Origin: Micromonospora sp. MA102 | GTDB lineage: Bacteria > Actinomycetota > Actinomycetes > Mycobacteriales > Micromonosporaceae | DNA: 64,000 nt | Assembly (NCBI RefSeq): GCF_025460765.1 | Contig: NZ_JAMWEG010000006.1 | Coordinates: 124,001-188,000 of the forward strand | Reading direction: 5' to 3' | Shown here: positions 1 through 9,087 of the stretch, piece after piece | Position numbering within the stretch: the stretch's first letter is position 1 | Layout: the number at the start of each line of letters is the position of its first letter | Notes under the pieces: model-generated | Seen by the model: only the letters and a program-made list of their open reading frames with translations | Database searches by the model: none | Told to the model about the DNA's origin: nothing | Translations under genes and position numbers: made by a program

Positions 1-613
1 CGGTCAACGGGCTGATCACCATGCCCTCGGCGATCTCGTCGTTGCTCAGCCCCCGGGCGACGAGCGCGACGACCTCCTGCTCCCGGGCGGTCAGCACGTC
101 GCGGCCGGCCGCCGGGTCGGCCGGTCGGGGGCCGGCCACGAACTCGCTGATCAGCGAACGCGTGACCGCCGGGGCGAGCAGCGCGTCGCCGCGGGCCACG
201 ACGCCGACGGCCTGCAGCAGGTCGGCGGGGTCGGCGTCCTTGAGCAGGAACCCGCTGGCGCCCGCGCGCAGGGCGGCGAAGACGTAGGAGTCGAGCCCGT
301 AGTTGGTGAGGATGAGGACGCGGACCGCGGTGAGGTCGGGGTCGGCGGCGAGGCGCCGGGTGGCTTCGATGCCGTCGAGGCCCGGCATCTGCACGTCCAT
401 CAACACGACGTCCGGCCGCAGGCGCCGGGCCAGGTGGACGGCCGAAGCGCCGTCGGCGGCCTCGCCGACGACCTCCAGACCCTCCTCGGCGTCGAGCAAC
501 GCCCGGAAACCGGCCCGCATGAGGGCCTGGTCGTCGGCGAGCAGGACCCGGATGATGCCGCCCCGATCCGGGTCGGACCGGGCCGTCGGCACCTCGTGCG
601 CACGCTCGGTCAT
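1..613 (-). CDS. NarL/LuxR-family response regulator (partial)
   Basis: Two-component response regulator whose 3' end lies beyond the left window edge; 204 codons are visible. The N-terminal receiver domain shows the acidic pair D27-D28, the phospho-acceptor D73 in [13 protein letters not shown] and a switch lysine in [13 protein letters not shown] GerE-type helix-turn-helix begins near residue 180 ([21 protein letters not shown]) and is cut. The ATG at 613 overlaps the histidine kinase stop by 4 bp (ATGA), so the two are translationally coupled and the kinase is the obvious phosphodonor. Kinase and regulator families are certain; the target genes are unknown. The AhpD/multicopper oxidase operon, transcribed divergently upstream of the kinase, is a possible target by position only. 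Confidence 0.93.
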   Translation of the reverse strand, partial: MTERAHEVPTARSDPDRGGIIRVLLADDQALMRAGFRALLDAEEGLEVVGEAADGASAVHLARRLRPDVVLMDVQMPGLDGIEATRRLAADPDLTAVRVLILTNYGLDSYVFAALRAGASGFLLKDADPADLLQAVGVVARGDALLAPAVTRSLISEFVAGPRPADPAAGRDVLTAREQEVVALVARGLSNDEIAEGMVISPLT

Positions 614-1797
614 GCCGGCTGCCCGCTCCGGTCGGAGCCGTCACGACCCGTGGCGGACCGGGCCGGTGGGACCGGTCCGCCCAGCGGGAAGGTGGCCCGT
701 ACCGTGAACCCGCCGCCGTCGCGGGCGGCGGCTCGCAGCGTGCCGCCCAGCCCGGTGACCCGTTCCCGCATGCCGCTCAGGCCCACCCCCGGTGTCACCG
801 GCCGGACCGGCGACGCCTGACCGTCGTCGGTCACCGAGACGGTCAGCTGCGCCGGGGCGTACTCGACGTGGATCTCGGCGCTGGCCGGGCCGGCGTGGCG
901 GGCCACGTTGGTCAGGGCCTCCTGGACGACGCGATACCCCGCCTGGTCGACCTCGGCGGGCAGTTCCCCGGGCTGACCGGTGACGGTCAACCGCACCGGT
1001 ACGCCGGCCGCGCGGGTCCGCTGGGCGAGTTCGTCGACCCGGGCCAGCCCGACGGGGTCCCCGTCCGACGGTGCGCGCAGGACGTCCAGTGTCGCCCGCA
1101 ACTCCCGCATCGCGGCGCTGCTGGCCTCCTGGATCGCCAGCAGCGTGGACGACGGTTCCTCGCCGTGCTTGCGGGCCAGGTGCACGGCGATCCCGGCCTG
1201 CACCTTGATCACGGAGATGTTGTGGGTCAGCGTGTCGTGCAGATCGCGGGCGATGCGCAGGCGCTCCTCCCCGGCGCGGCGCAACGCCATCTCCTCGCGG
1301 GTGCGTTCCGCCTCGACGGCCCGCTGCTCGACCTGTTCCAGGTACGCCCGGCGCTGCCGCGCGACGAGCCCGGCGACGTTGGCCGCGACGAACCAGCCCA
1401 GCAGCAGGGCGGTCCGCTCGGCGATCAGCTGGCCGGGCCGGCCGGCGGGCGCGACCGACATGTCGCGGGCCAGGAAGCCGCCGAGGAAGACGACGCTGGC
1501 CAGGGCGGCGACCGACCGGTGTCCCCGCCAGGCGGCCACGTAGACGACGCCGAGGACGGGGAACGCCGCGGACACCCCGGAATGGACCCGGACGTGGAGG
1601 GCCAGCATGGTGGCGGTCACCAGGCTCACCGCCACCACGGGGTGCCGCCGGCACACCGCCAGGGCCGCCGCCATGACCAGGACGAGGGCGACGTCGGCCA
1701 CCCCCACCGGCGCGGCGTCCGGCGCGATCGCGGCGTTGCCGAGCAGGAGGGCCCCGAGGGCGAGGCCGCTGAGGGCGTACGGCAGGTCGCGGCGCAT
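610..1797 (-). CDS. DesK/NarX-type sensor histidine kinase
   Basis: Membrane sensor kinase of 395 aa, the cognate of the downstream response regulator. Residues 1-145 hold about five hydrophobic helices with no obvious extracellular domain, followed by a short coiled coil and a HisKA_3 dimerisation domain with phospho-acceptor H187 in [13 protein letters not shown]. The C-terminal HATPase domain has the N box [10 protein letters not shown] and the G box [16 protein letters not shown]. The open frame extends upstream to 2385, but that part is antisense to the AhpD-like gene; the ATG at 1797 starts a standard membrane helix and is preferred. A periplasm-free sensor of this form usually senses membrane or intramembrane cues; the signal cannot be read from sequence. 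Confidence 0.92.
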   Translation of the reverse strand: MRRDLPYALSGLALGALLLGNAAIAPDAAPVGVADVALVLVMAAALAVCRRHPVVAVSLVTATMLALHVRVHSGVSAAFPVLGVVYVAAWRGHRSVAALASVVFLGGFLARDMSVAPAGRPGQLIAERTALLLGWFVAANVAGLVARQRRAYLEQVEQRAVEAERTREEMALRRAGEERLRIARDLHDTLTHNISVIKVQAGIAVHLARKHGEEPSSTLLAIQEASSAAMRELRATLDVLRAPSDGDPVGLARVDELAQRTRAAGVPVRLTVTGQPGELPAEVDQAGYRVVQEALTNVARHAGPASAEIHVEYAPAQLTVSVTDDGQASPVRPVTPGVGLSGMRERVTGLGGTLRAAARDGGGFTVRATFPLGGPVPPARSATGRDGSDRSGQPA

Positions 1798-1941
1798 GGT
1801 CGAACTGTAGAACGGCGGTCGGCGGGGGAGCATCCCGCTTCCGTGGTAGACGGGGCGTACCGCGGGCGTGGTATCGACGGCCGGGCAAGTGCCTGCGGCG
1901 GCACGACGCTTTCCCGCCCTGCCGGGACAAGCATCGAACGC

Positions 1942-2931
1942 ATGACATACCGCTTCTTCACCCCCGAGAAGGCGTCGGCCGCGACGGGTCTCACCGCGGA
2001 GGTCTACCGCCAGCTGCGGGACGAGTTCCTCGGGCCGGTGCCCACCTTCCAGGCGCTGTCGGTCGTGCCGGAGCTGCTGGCCGCGACCTGGGCGCTGATG
2101 CGCGAGGCCCTGCTCGCCGGTGACGCGTCCCGGGTCGACCGTGAGCTGGTGGCGTCCGCGGTGTCCCGGGCCAACCGCTGCCGGTTCTGCGTCGACGCAC
2201 ACGTGATGCTGCTGCACGCGCTGGGCGAGCACGCGCTGGCCGAGGTCATCGCCCGGGGCGGGACCCCGCCGGAGCCGGGGCACGCCGCGCTCGCCCGCTG
2301 GGCCGAGGCCAGCCGCCACCCGGCGGCGGCCGACTGGACCGGCCGGTACGGCCCGGAACTCACCGGCACCCTGCTCGCCTTCCACTTCATCAACCGGGTC
2401 GTGTCGGCGCTGCTCGATCCGGATCTGCTGCCCGGCGGCCTGCAGCGTTCACCGGTGGTGCGGTCGGTGGGTGGCCGGCTCTACGCCCGGACGGCCCGCG
2501 CGGGGCGGGAGCCCGGCCGGGGTCTCCCGCTCGTCGACGCCGGCTCGGCGGCGCCACCGGCCTGGGCCGGGGACAGCCCGGTCGGCGTGGCGTACGCGTC
2601 GCTGCGCAACGCCGCCCTGCGCGGCGGGGACCTGCTGGGGGACGTGGCCCGCCAGACCGTCGCCGCGACCGTGCGCTGGGAGGACGGACGGTTCCCGGAG
2701 CGGCCCGCCGACTGGGCCGTCGACCTGGTCCGGGACGTGCCCGGGGTGGACCGCGTCGGGACGCGGATCGCGCTGCTCGCGGCGTTCGCGCCCAGCGCGA
2801 TCAGCGTGGGCGACGTCGCCCTCTGGCGGCTGTCCCATCCGGGCGACACCGACCTCGTGCGACTGGTCGCGTACGGCGCGATCACGGCCACCGATCACGT
2901 TGCCCGGGCACTGACCTCGGCTCGTCTCTAG
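1942..2931 (+). CDS. AhpD-like carboxymuconolactone decarboxylase-family protein
   Basis: Protein of 329 aa with the AhpD/CMD core. The motif CRFCVDAH places C80, C83 and H87 as the redox CxxC and proton-relay histidine of alkylhydroperoxidase D-type proteins. At twice the length of AhpD it probably contains two helical CMD repeats, the second without an evident CxxC. Peroxidase or thiol-redox activity is inferred from the family, and the substrate is unknown. It is the first gene of a three-gene operon: 11 bp separate its stop from the next ATG, where GAGGAG serves as ribosome binding site. The ATG at 1942 is chosen because the upstream part of the open frame is antisense to the kinase. Confidence 0.85.
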   Translation: MTYRFFTPEKASAATGLTAEVYRQLRDEFLGPVPTFQALSVVPELLAATWALMREALLAGDASRVDRELVASAVSRANRCRFCVDAHVMLLHALGEHALAEVIARGGTPPEPGHAALARWAEASRHPAAADWTGRYGPELTGTLLAFHFINRVVSALLDPDLLPGGLQRSPVVRSVGGRLYARTARAGREPGRGLPLVDAGSAAPPAWAGDSPVGVAYASLRNAALRGGDLLGDVARQTVAATVRWEDGRFPERPADWAVDLVRDVPGVDRVGTRIALLAAFAPSAISVGDVALWRLSHPGDTDLVRLVAYGAITATDHVARALTSARL

Positions 2932-2942
2932 AGGAGATCACC

Positions 2943-3395
2943 ATGCGCAAGGCCTTCGTCATCACCAGCAGCCTGTTGCTCGCCGCGTTCGCCCTGCAGT
3001 TCGTGTTCGCCGCCGTGGGCGCGTTCACGAAACCCGGGGGCGAGGGCGCCTTCGCGCTGCACAGCGCCACCGGGATGGCGGTCATCCCGGTGCTCAACCT
3101 GCTCACCATCGGCTTTGCCGCGCTGGCGAGGGCGCCGGGCCGGCTCGTCGGACTGACGGCCCTGCCGCTCGGCCTCGTCATCCTGCAGGCGCTCCTCGCC
3201 GGGCTGGCCAACGGACTGACCGACGGCGCCGGCGTCAGCACGCCGTTCGGCCTGACCGTCGCCGGGTTGCACGCGGTCAACGGGATCGTCGCGGTGCACG
3301 TGGTGGTCGGCGTGGTCCGGGGGGCGCGTGGGCTGGGCCGCCCGGCGCCGGCCGAGGCCGTCCCGGTGACCGTCCGGGAAGGAGAGCCGGCATGA
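2943..3395 (+). CDS. Small four-helix membrane protein (DUF6220-like)
   Basis: Membrane protein of 150 aa with four hydrophobic helices (about residues 5-27, 40-60, 68-90 and 98-120). Two motifs of the form LHxxxG (LHSATGM near residue 40 and LHAVNGI near residue 101) and a further VHVVVG sit in helices. Paired helix histidines resemble small b-type cytochrome four-helix membrane proteins, so heme binding is conceivable but unproven. It has a GAGGAG ribosome binding site 5-10 bp upstream and overlaps the next gene by 4 bp (ATGA), so it is translated together with the multicopper oxidase. Function is unknown; the DUF6220 assignment is from memory of the family pattern. Confidence 0.75.
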   Translation: MRKAFVITSSLLLAAFALQFVFAAVGAFTKPGGEGAFALHSATGMAVIPVLNLLTIGFAALARAPGRLVGLTALPLGLVILQALLAGLANGLTDGAGVSTPFGLTVAGLHAVNGIVAVHVVVGVVRGARGLGRPAPAEAVPVTVREGEPA

Positions 3396-5131
3396 CCGTC
3401 GGTTCGCTGCTCGCGGCCGACCTCGTGATCGCGGTCCTCGCGGCCGCCGGGTGGCTGGGCGGCGGCGCCGCGTCGGCCGCCCGGCGCCGCCCGCTCGCGC
3501 TCGGCCTGGCGGCACTCGCGCTGCTCGCCACGCTCGCCCGCGCCATCACGATCACCGCGCTCGCGCGCGCCGGCTGGTGGTTCGCGGCGGAGAAGGTCCT
3601 CATCGCCGCGCCGCTGTCGCTCGCGGCCGTGCTCGTCGCCGGGCCGCGGCTGCTGCGGGTCCCGGGCGACATCCGCGCCGTCGCGGTCCCGCTCCTGTTC
3701 GCCGGGTACGCCGACAGCGCCGCGCTGTTCGTGACGGTCCTGCACGGCTATCCCGCGTCGGCGGGCGCGGGGCTGCTCGCGGTCGCCGGGGTCGTCACGG
3801 CGACCGCGGTCTCGTGGCGCTTCCTCGGCGCGCCCCCGTCGCGGACGGTCTCCCGGGTGGCCGTCGTGGTGGCGGTCGCGGCGCTGCTGACCGGGACCGG
3901 GCTGGCCGCCGCCCCGGCCGCCGCTCCCGGCGTACCCCATGATCACGGACCGGGGGAGGCGCGGACCGTGGGGGAGCCGACGAGGCGGTTCACCCTGACG
4001 GCCGGGACGGCGACGGTACGCGTGAGCGGCCGTGACGTGGCGGCGTGGGCGTTCGACGGGCAGGTTCCCGGGCCGGAGCTGACCGCCACGGTCGGCGACG
4101 TCCTGGAGGTGACGCTGCGGAACCGGGACATCGCGCGCGGCGTCACGCTGCACTGGCACGGGTACGACGTGCCGAACAGCCAGGACGGGGTGCCCGGCAT
4201 CACGCAGGCGGCGGTGCTGCCGGGGCAGGAGTTCGTCTACCGGTTCCGCGCCGACCAGGCCGGGACCTACTGGTACCACACGCACGCGGTGTCCGACCTC
4301 GGCGTGCGGATGGGGCTCTACGGCGTCCTCGTGGTGCGCCCGGCGCCGGTGACCGGCGTCGACGTCACGGTGCCGGTGCACACCCTCTCCGGCCGTCCGC
4401 TGCCCGCGCCGAGAACCGAGTCGGTCGGGGCGGGGACGCCCGTGCGGCTACGGTTGATCAACACCGACAGCACGACCCACCGGTACGCCCTGGCCGGCAC
4501 ACCGTTCCGGGTCGCCGCGATCGACGGATCCGACCTGCGGGGCCCGACGTCGATCGAGGACACCGCCGTGCTCATCCCGGCCGGGGGACGCTACGACCTG
4601 GTGTTCACCGCGCCCGCCACGCCGGTGGCGCTGTTCGTCGACGGACGGGCCGTCTACTCGACCGGACCGGTGTCGACGGCGACCGGCGGGTGGCCGGTGC
4701 TGGATCCGCTCGGCTACGGCGCGAGCGCCCCGGTGCCGTGGTCCCGCTTCGACCGGACGTTCACCCTCGTTCTCGACCGCGGTCTCGACCTGCACGGGCT
4801 GCTCCCGCGCTACGCCCACACCGTCAACGGCGCCGCCGACCCGGACATCCCGCCGCAGGTCGTTCGCTTCGGCGACACCGTCGAGTTCACCATCGTGAAC
4901 CGGTCCCAGACCGTGCACCCGTGGCACCTGCACGGCCATCACGTCCTGGTGCTGTCCCGCGACGGACGGCCGGCGACCGGGAGCCCGTTGTGGCTGGACT
5001 CCTTCGACGTGCGCCCGGGCGAGGTGTGGCGGGTGACGTTCCGGGCCGACAACCCCGGCATGTGGGCCAACCACTGCCACAACCTGGCGCACGCCGACGC
5101 CGGGATGACGCTGCACCTGATGTACTCCTGA
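3392..5131 (+). CDS. Membrane-anchored multicopper oxidase
   Basis: Protein of 579 aa. Residues 1-180 contain about six transmembrane helices; the rest is an extracytoplasmic cupredoxin-type multicopper oxidase. Copper ligands appear in order: HWHG (near residue 253), WYHTH (near 293), HPWHLHGHH (near 508) and the C-terminal HCHNLAHADAGM (near 560), so the type 1, 2 and 3 sites look complete. The family oxidises Cu(I), metals or phenols with reduction of oxygen to water. The N-terminal polytopic domain fused to the oxidase differs from the usual Tat-signal secreted form. It ends the AhpD-DUF-oxidase operon. Copper tolerance or oxidative defence is plausible; lignin-phenol oxidation is a less likely alternative. 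Confidence 0.92.
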   Translation: MTVGSLLAADLVIAVLAAAGWLGGGAASAARRRPLALGLAALALLATLARAITITALARAGWWFAAEKVLIAAPLSLAAVLVAGPRLLRVPGDIRAVAVPLLFAGYADSAALFVTVLHGYPASAGAGLLAVAGVVTATAVSWRFLGAPPSRTVSRVAVVVAVAALLTGTGLAAAPAAAPGVPHDHGPGEARTVGEPTRRFTLTAGTATVRVSGRDVAAWAFDGQVPGPELTATVGDVLEVTLRNRDIARGVTLHWHGYDVPNSQDGVPGITQAAVLPGQEFVYRFRADQAGTYWYHTHAVSDLGVRMGLYGVLVVRPAPVTGVDVTVPVHTLSGRPLPAPRTESVGAGTPVRLRLINTDSTTHRYALAGTPFRVAAIDGSDLRGPTSIEDTAVLIPAGGRYDLVFTAPATPVALFVDGRAVYSTGPVSTATGGWPVLDPLGYGASAPVPWSRFDRTFTLVLDRGLDLHGLLPRYAHTVNGAADPDIPPQVVRFGDTVEFTIVNRSQTVHPWHLHGHHVLVLSRDGRPATGSPLWLDSFDVRPGEVWRVTFRADNPGMWANHCHNLAHADAGMTLHLMYS

Positions 5132-5338
5132 TCCTGCGCCGCGGCCGACCACGTCCTCGATCCCTGAACGAGGGTCCGGCGCCCGGCCGCACGGTCCCGG
5201 CGGGGCGCAGCCGCGCCGCGCCGGGACCGGCGTCCGCCGGGGCGTACACTGGCGCTGGTTTCGCGACGGGTGGGCCCGGTGCCGTGCCGGGGCTGCCGGG
5301 GCGTGGCGGTCGTAGGCCCGTGGGGAAGGGTGAGTGCC

Positions 5339-6340
5339 GTGCGTGGTCCCGCGATGACGGATGTGGCCCGGCTCGCGGGGGTTTCCCACCAGACCGTGTC
5401 CCGGGTGCTGAACGGGCATCCGAATGTGCGCGAGCAGACGCGCCTGCGGGTGCAGGCGGCGATCGTGGAGCTGGGCTACCGGCCCAACCGCGCGGCTCGC
5501 GCCCTGGTGACCGGCCGCTCCCAGGTGATCGGGGTGGTCGCCCAGAACACCACGTTGTACGGCCCGGCGTCATTGCTGGCGGCGCTGGAGCAGACCGCCG
5601 CCGAGGAGGGCTTCGCGGTCACCGTGGGCAGTGTGCGGGACCTCGACCAGGTCTCCATCTCGGAGGCCGTGGAGCGGCACCTGGCGCACCGGGTGGCGGG
5701 GATCGTGGTGATCGCGCCGGTGGAGTCGGCCGGGGAGGCGCTGGAGCACCTGCCCAAGGACGTGCCGCTGGTGACCGTCGACGGTGATCCGCGCCGGCCG
5801 GTGCCGTTGGTGACGGTGGACCAGGTGGCCGGTGCGCGGGCGGCGACGCAGCACCTGCTGGACGCGGGGCACCGGACGGTCTGGCACGTCTCGGGGCCGG
5901 CCGACTGGTTCGACAGCGCCGGGCGCATCGAGGGGTGGCGGGACGCCCTGCGGGCGGCCGGCGCCGAGGTGCCGCCGCTGGTTCCGGGGGACTGGTCGGC
6001 CGCGTCGGGCTACCGGTGCGGGCAGATGCTGGCGCGGATGCCCGAGGTGACGGCGGTCTTCACCGCCAACGACCACCTGGCGCTGGGCGTGCTGCGGGCG
6101 CTGCACGAGCACGGCCGCCGGGTGCCGGACGAGATCAGCGTGGTGGGCTTCGACGATGTGCCGGAGGCGGCGTACTTCATCCCGCCGCTGACCACCGTGC
6201 GGCCGGACTTCGCCGCGGTGGCCCGGGCCAGCCTGGACCTGTTGCTGGCGCAGCTCGAGTCCGACACCGTCGGGCAGCTGCGGCAGACCATCGCACCGAC
6301 CCTGATCTCCCGGCGGAGCGTCGCCGGCCCGCCGGCCTGA
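5339..6340 (+). CDS. LacI-family regulator, probable arabinose repressor
   Basis: Transcription regulator of 333 aa. The helix-turn-helix is at the extreme N-terminus (TDVARLAGVSHQTVSRVLNG) with hinge helix RPNRAARAL, followed by a periplasmic-binding-protein-like sensor domain (GVVAQNT ... VVGFDDVPEAAY). The GTG at 5339 is preferred: GGAAGGG lies 8 bp upstream, whereas the in-frame GTG at 5330 abuts the same Shine-Dalgarno. It lies immediately upstream of araB in the same direction, with two LacI-type palindromes between them, so it is the likely local repressor responding to arabinose or a derived ligand. The ligand and its identity as an AraR counterpart are inferred from context; the family is certain. 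Confidence 0.88.
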   Translation: MRGPAMTDVARLAGVSHQTVSRVLNGHPNVREQTRLRVQAAIVELGYRPNRAARALVTGRSQVIGVVAQNTTLYGPASLLAALEQTAAEEGFAVTVGSVRDLDQVSISEAVERHLAHRVAGIVVIAPVESAGEALEHLPKDVPLVTVDGDPRRPVPLVTVDQVAGARAATQHLLDAGHRTVWHVSGPADWFDSAGRIEGWRDALRAAGAEVPPLVPGDWSAASGYRCGQMLARMPEVTAVFTANDHLALGVLRALHEHGRRVPDEISVVGFDDVPEAAYFIPPLTTVRPDFAAVARASLDLLLAQLESDTVGQLRQTIAPTLISRRSVAGPPA

Positions 6341-6371
6341 CCGGCCGCCGTGCGTCCGCGAGGGCGCACCC

Positions 6372-6385
6372 TGTGACCGTTAACA
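6372..6385. promoter_or_regulatory. LacI-type operator, distal araB site
   Basis: The 14-bp imperfect palindrome TGTGACCGTTAACA lies 32 bp after the regulator stop and 170 bp upstream of a second copy at the araB promoter. It has the central CG and TGT/ACA arms of LacI-family operators. Two spaced sites in this interval would allow repression with looping, which is an inference. Confidence 0.6.
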
Positions 6386-6527
6386 GCGCGTGACTCCGGC
6401 ACCGGGCGACCGCCCGGTTCGTGGTGTTCGCCGCGGACGGCCCGCACGCCTGCCGGCGGGCGCCGGCTGCGCTCGCCGCACGTCTCCACAGTGACTCCGG
6501 TGGTTACCGGACTGTTGCACGGACATC

Positions 6528-6556
6528 TTGACCGACTCAGATGTGAGCGTTAACAA
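6528..6556 (+). promoter_or_regulatory. araB promoter with overlapping LacI-type operator
   Basis: A sigma-70-type promoter is visible: -35 TTGACC (6528-6533), 17 bp spacer, -10 TAACAA (6551-6556). The palindrome TGTGAGCGTTAACA (6542-6555) covers the spacer and the -10, so a bound repressor would block RNA polymerase. The predicted transcript would start near 6563, leaving a short leader that carries GGAGG (6579-6583), the ribosome binding site of the GTG at 6592. The promoter position and the chosen araB start therefore support each other. Confidence 0.65.
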
Positions 6557-6591
6557 TGTGGGCCACGGCACAGCATGTGGAGGTGGTCGGG

Positions 6592-8265
6592 GTGGCCGGA
6601 CCGGGGGACCGGTACGTCGTCGGGGTCGACTTCGGAACGTTGTCGGGCAGGGCGCTGGTGGTCCGGGTCGGGGACGGCGCGGAGCTCGGCACCGCGGTCC
6701 ACGAGTACCGGCACGGGGTGATCGAGTCCACGCTCCCGGACGGGACACCGCTCCCGCCGGACTGGGCGTTGCAGGACCCGGAGGACTACCGGGACGTGCT
6801 GCGGCACGCGGTGCCCGCCGCCGTGGCCGCCGCGGGGATCGACCCGGCCCGCGTCGTCGGCATCGCCACGGACTTCACCGCCTGCACGGTCCTGCCCGCA
6901 CTGGCCGACGGCACCCCGCTCTGCGAGGTGCCCGAGCTGCGCAGCCGGCCGCACGCCTGGGTGAAGCTGTGGAAGCACCACGCCGCGCAGCCGCACGCCG
7001 ACCGCATCAACGCGCTCGCGCACGAGCGGCGCGAGCCCTGGATCCACCGCTACGGCGGGAAGATCTCCGCCGAGTGGCAGTTCGCCAAGGGCCTCCAGAT
7101 CCTCGACGAGGACCCGGAGATCTACGGTCGGGCCGCGCGGTTCGTCGAGGCGGCCGACTGGATCGTCTGGCAGCTCTGCGGCGTGGAGACCCGCAACATC
7201 TGCACGGCCGGCTACAAGGGCATCCGCCAGGACGGGCGATACCCGTCCCGGGACTTCCTGGCGGCGCTCGACCCGGGGTTCGCCGACTTCGTCGCCAAGC
7301 TGGACGGGCCGCTGCTTCCCCTCGGTGCCCGGGCCGGCGTGCTCACCGCCGAGGCCGCCGCGTGGACCGGGCTGCCCGAGGGCATCGCGGTCGCGGCCGG
7401 CAACGTCGACGCCCACGTCACGGCCGCCGCCGCGCAGGCGCTGGCCCCCGGCCACCTGGTCGCCATCATGGGCACCTCGACCTGCCACGTGGTCAACGGC
7501 ACCGAGCTGGCCGAGGTGCCCGGCATGTGCGGCGTCGTCGAGGGTGGACTCAGCCCCGGCGCCTGGGGCTACGAGGCCGGCCAGAGCGGCGTGGGCGACA
7601 TCTTCGGCTGGTTCGTCGACCATGCGGCGCCGGCCGGTGTCGACTCGCACGAGCGGCTCTGCGAGCTGGCCGCGGCGCAGCCGGTCGGCGCCCACGGGCT
7701 GGTCGCGCTGGACTGGTGGAACGGCAACCGGTCCCTGCTGGTCAACCACGACCTGAGCGGTCTCATCCTGGGGCTGACCCTGGCCACCCGGCCGGCGGAC
7801 GTCTACCGGGCACTGCTGGAGGCGACGGCCTACGGCACCCGCATGATCATCGAGGCGTTCGTCGAGGCGGGGGTGCCGATCCGGGAGCTGGTGGTGGCCG
7901 GCGGCCTGACCGCCAACCCGCTGCTCATGCAGATCTACAGCGACGTCACCAACCGGCCGCTGAGCCTGATCGGGTCGGCGCAGGGGCCGGCGCTGGGCTC
8001 GGCCATCCACGCGGCGGTCGCCGCCGGCGCCTATCCGGACGTCCACGCCGCCTCGGCGGCGATGGGCCGGGTGGACCGCGACGCCTACCGGCCGGACCCC
8101 GAGCGGGCGCGCGCCTACGACGCGCTCTACGCCGAGTACCGGTCGCTGCACGACCACTTCGGACGCGGCGGCAACGACGTCATGTCCCGCCTGCGCGCGA
8201 TCCGCAACGCCGCCGTCGAACGACCGGCGGCACAGATCGACACGCCCCTGGAGGTGGTCGCGTGA
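6592..8265 (+). CDS. araB: L-ribulokinase
   Basis: FGGY-family sugar kinase of 557 aa, close to the usual 550-570 aa of AraB. It phosphorylates L-ribulose to L-ribulose 5-phosphate with ATP in the cytoplasm. The N-terminal ATP-site motif VVGVDFGTLSGRALVV, the mid-protein region IMGTSTCHVV and the C-terminal VVAGGLTANPLLMQIYSDV are visible. The GTG at 6592 is chosen over the ATG at 6556 because GGAGG lies 8 bp upstream and the ATG falls inside the predicted -10 element. The stop overlaps the araD start by 4 bp (GTGA). With araD and araA in the same operon the assignment is firm. Confidence 0.95.
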   Translation: MAGPGDRYVVGVDFGTLSGRALVVRVGDGAELGTAVHEYRHGVIESTLPDGTPLPPDWALQDPEDYRDVLRHAVPAAVAAAGIDPARVVGIATDFTACTVLPALADGTPLCEVPELRSRPHAWVKLWKHHAAQPHADRINALAHERREPWIHRYGGKISAEWQFAKGLQILDEDPEIYGRAARFVEAADWIVWQLCGVETRNICTAGYKGIRQDGRYPSRDFLAALDPGFADFVAKLDGPLLPLGARAGVLTAEAAAWTGLPEGIAVAAGNVDAHVTAAAAQALAPGHLVAIMGTSTCHVVNGTELAEVPGMCGVVEGGLSPGAWGYEAGQSGVGDIFGWFVDHAAPAGVDSHERLCELAAAQPVGAHGLVALDWWNGNRSLLVNHDLSGLILGLTLATRPADVYRALLEATAYGTRMIIEAFVEAGVPIRELVVAGGLTANPLLMQIYSDVTNRPLSLIGSAQGPALGSAIHAAVAAGAYPDVHAASAAMGRVDRDAYRPDPERARAYDALYAEYRSLHDHFGRGGNDVMSRLRAIRNAAVERPAAQIDTPLEVVA

Positions 8266-8954
8266 GCGCCGAGCCCGGTCAGCAGATCCGGCGGCTGCGG
8301 GAGAGCGTCGCCCGGTTGCACGTCGAACTCACCCGCTACCGGCTGGTGGCGTGGACATCCGGGAACGTCTCGGCCCGGGTGCCCGGACAGAACCTCATGG
8401 TCATCAAGCCGAGCGGCGTCGACTACGACGACCTCGCCCCGGAGAACATGGTCGTGTGCGATCTGGACGGCACCGTGGTCGAGGGGGACTTCGCCCCGTC
8501 GAGCGACACGGCCGCCCACGCCTACGTCTACCGCGCACTGCCCGAGGTGGGCGGGGTGGTGCACACCCACAGCGGGTACGCGACGGCCTGGGCGGCCCGG
8601 GGCGAGTCGATCCCGTGCCACCTCACCGCCCAGGCCGACGAGTTCGGCGGTGAGATCCCCATCGGCCCGTTCGCCCTGATCGGCGGCGACGACATCGGCA
8701 AGGGGATCGTGGCGACCCTCGCCGGGCACCGTTCGCCGGCCGTGCTCATGCGCAACCACGGCGTGTTCACCATCGGCCGGGACGCCCGCGCCGCCGTGAA
8801 GGCCGCGGTCATGTGTGAGGACATCGCCCGCACGGCGCACCTGACCCGGGCGCTCGGCGCGCCGCTGCCGATGGCGGCGGCCGATGTCGACGCCCTGCAC
8901 GACCGCTACCAGACCGCCTACGGACAGCGGCCCCCCTCACCGGCGAGCCCCTGA
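8262..8954 (+). CDS. araD: L-ribulose-5-phosphate 4-epimerase
   Basis: Class II aldolase/adducin-family protein of 230 aa, the normal AraD length. It converts L-ribulose 5-phosphate to D-xylulose 5-phosphate, feeding the pentose phosphate pathway. Metal ligands are H101 and H103 in HTHSGYATAWA and H166 in RNHGVFTIG; SGNVSAR and PSGVDYDDL near the N-terminus are the substrate phosphate-site motifs. The GTG start overlaps the araB stop, so the two are translationally coupled. A GC-rich hairpin directly follows the stop, before the transporter genes. Confidence 0.94.
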   Translation: MSAEPGQQIRRLRESVARLHVELTRYRLVAWTSGNVSARVPGQNLMVIKPSGVDYDDLAPENMVVCDLDGTVVEGDFAPSSDTAAHAYVYRALPEVGGVVHTHSGYATAWAARGESIPCHLTAQADEFGGEIPIGPFALIGGDDIGKGIVATLAGHRSPAVLMRNHGVFTIGRDARAAVKAAVMCEDIARTAHLTRALGAPLPMAAADVDALHDRYQTAYGQRPPSPASP

Positions 8955-8980
8955 CGGCCGCCCCCGATCGCGCGGCCGTC
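8953..8980. terminator. Hairpin between araD and the binding-protein gene
   Basis: Perfect 9-bp arms GACGGCCGC and GCGGCCGTC flank a 10-nt loop, starting at the araD stop. No T tract follows, so it may stabilise mRNA ends or attenuate rather than terminate. There is no evident new promoter before the next gene, and expression of the transporter probably continues through it. Confidence 0.5.
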
Positions 8981-9087
8981 CCCCCGGACCGGCCGCGTCG
9001 CACCACCCGGAAGCACCACCACCAGCGCAGGCCGTGCGCCAACGGGCGCGGGGCCTCCCGGAACGTTTACCCCCGAGGAGATTCGCG

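Noticed and set aside
868..1941. Upstream extension of the AhpD-like frame
   Set aside because: Antisense to the histidine kinase, Arg/Gly/Asp-rich with no fold; the ATG at 1942 is a normal start.
4045..5787. 580-codon frame overlapping the multicopper oxidase and LacI gene
   Set aside because: Arg/Ala/Gly-biased shadow of two genes with clear families in another frame.
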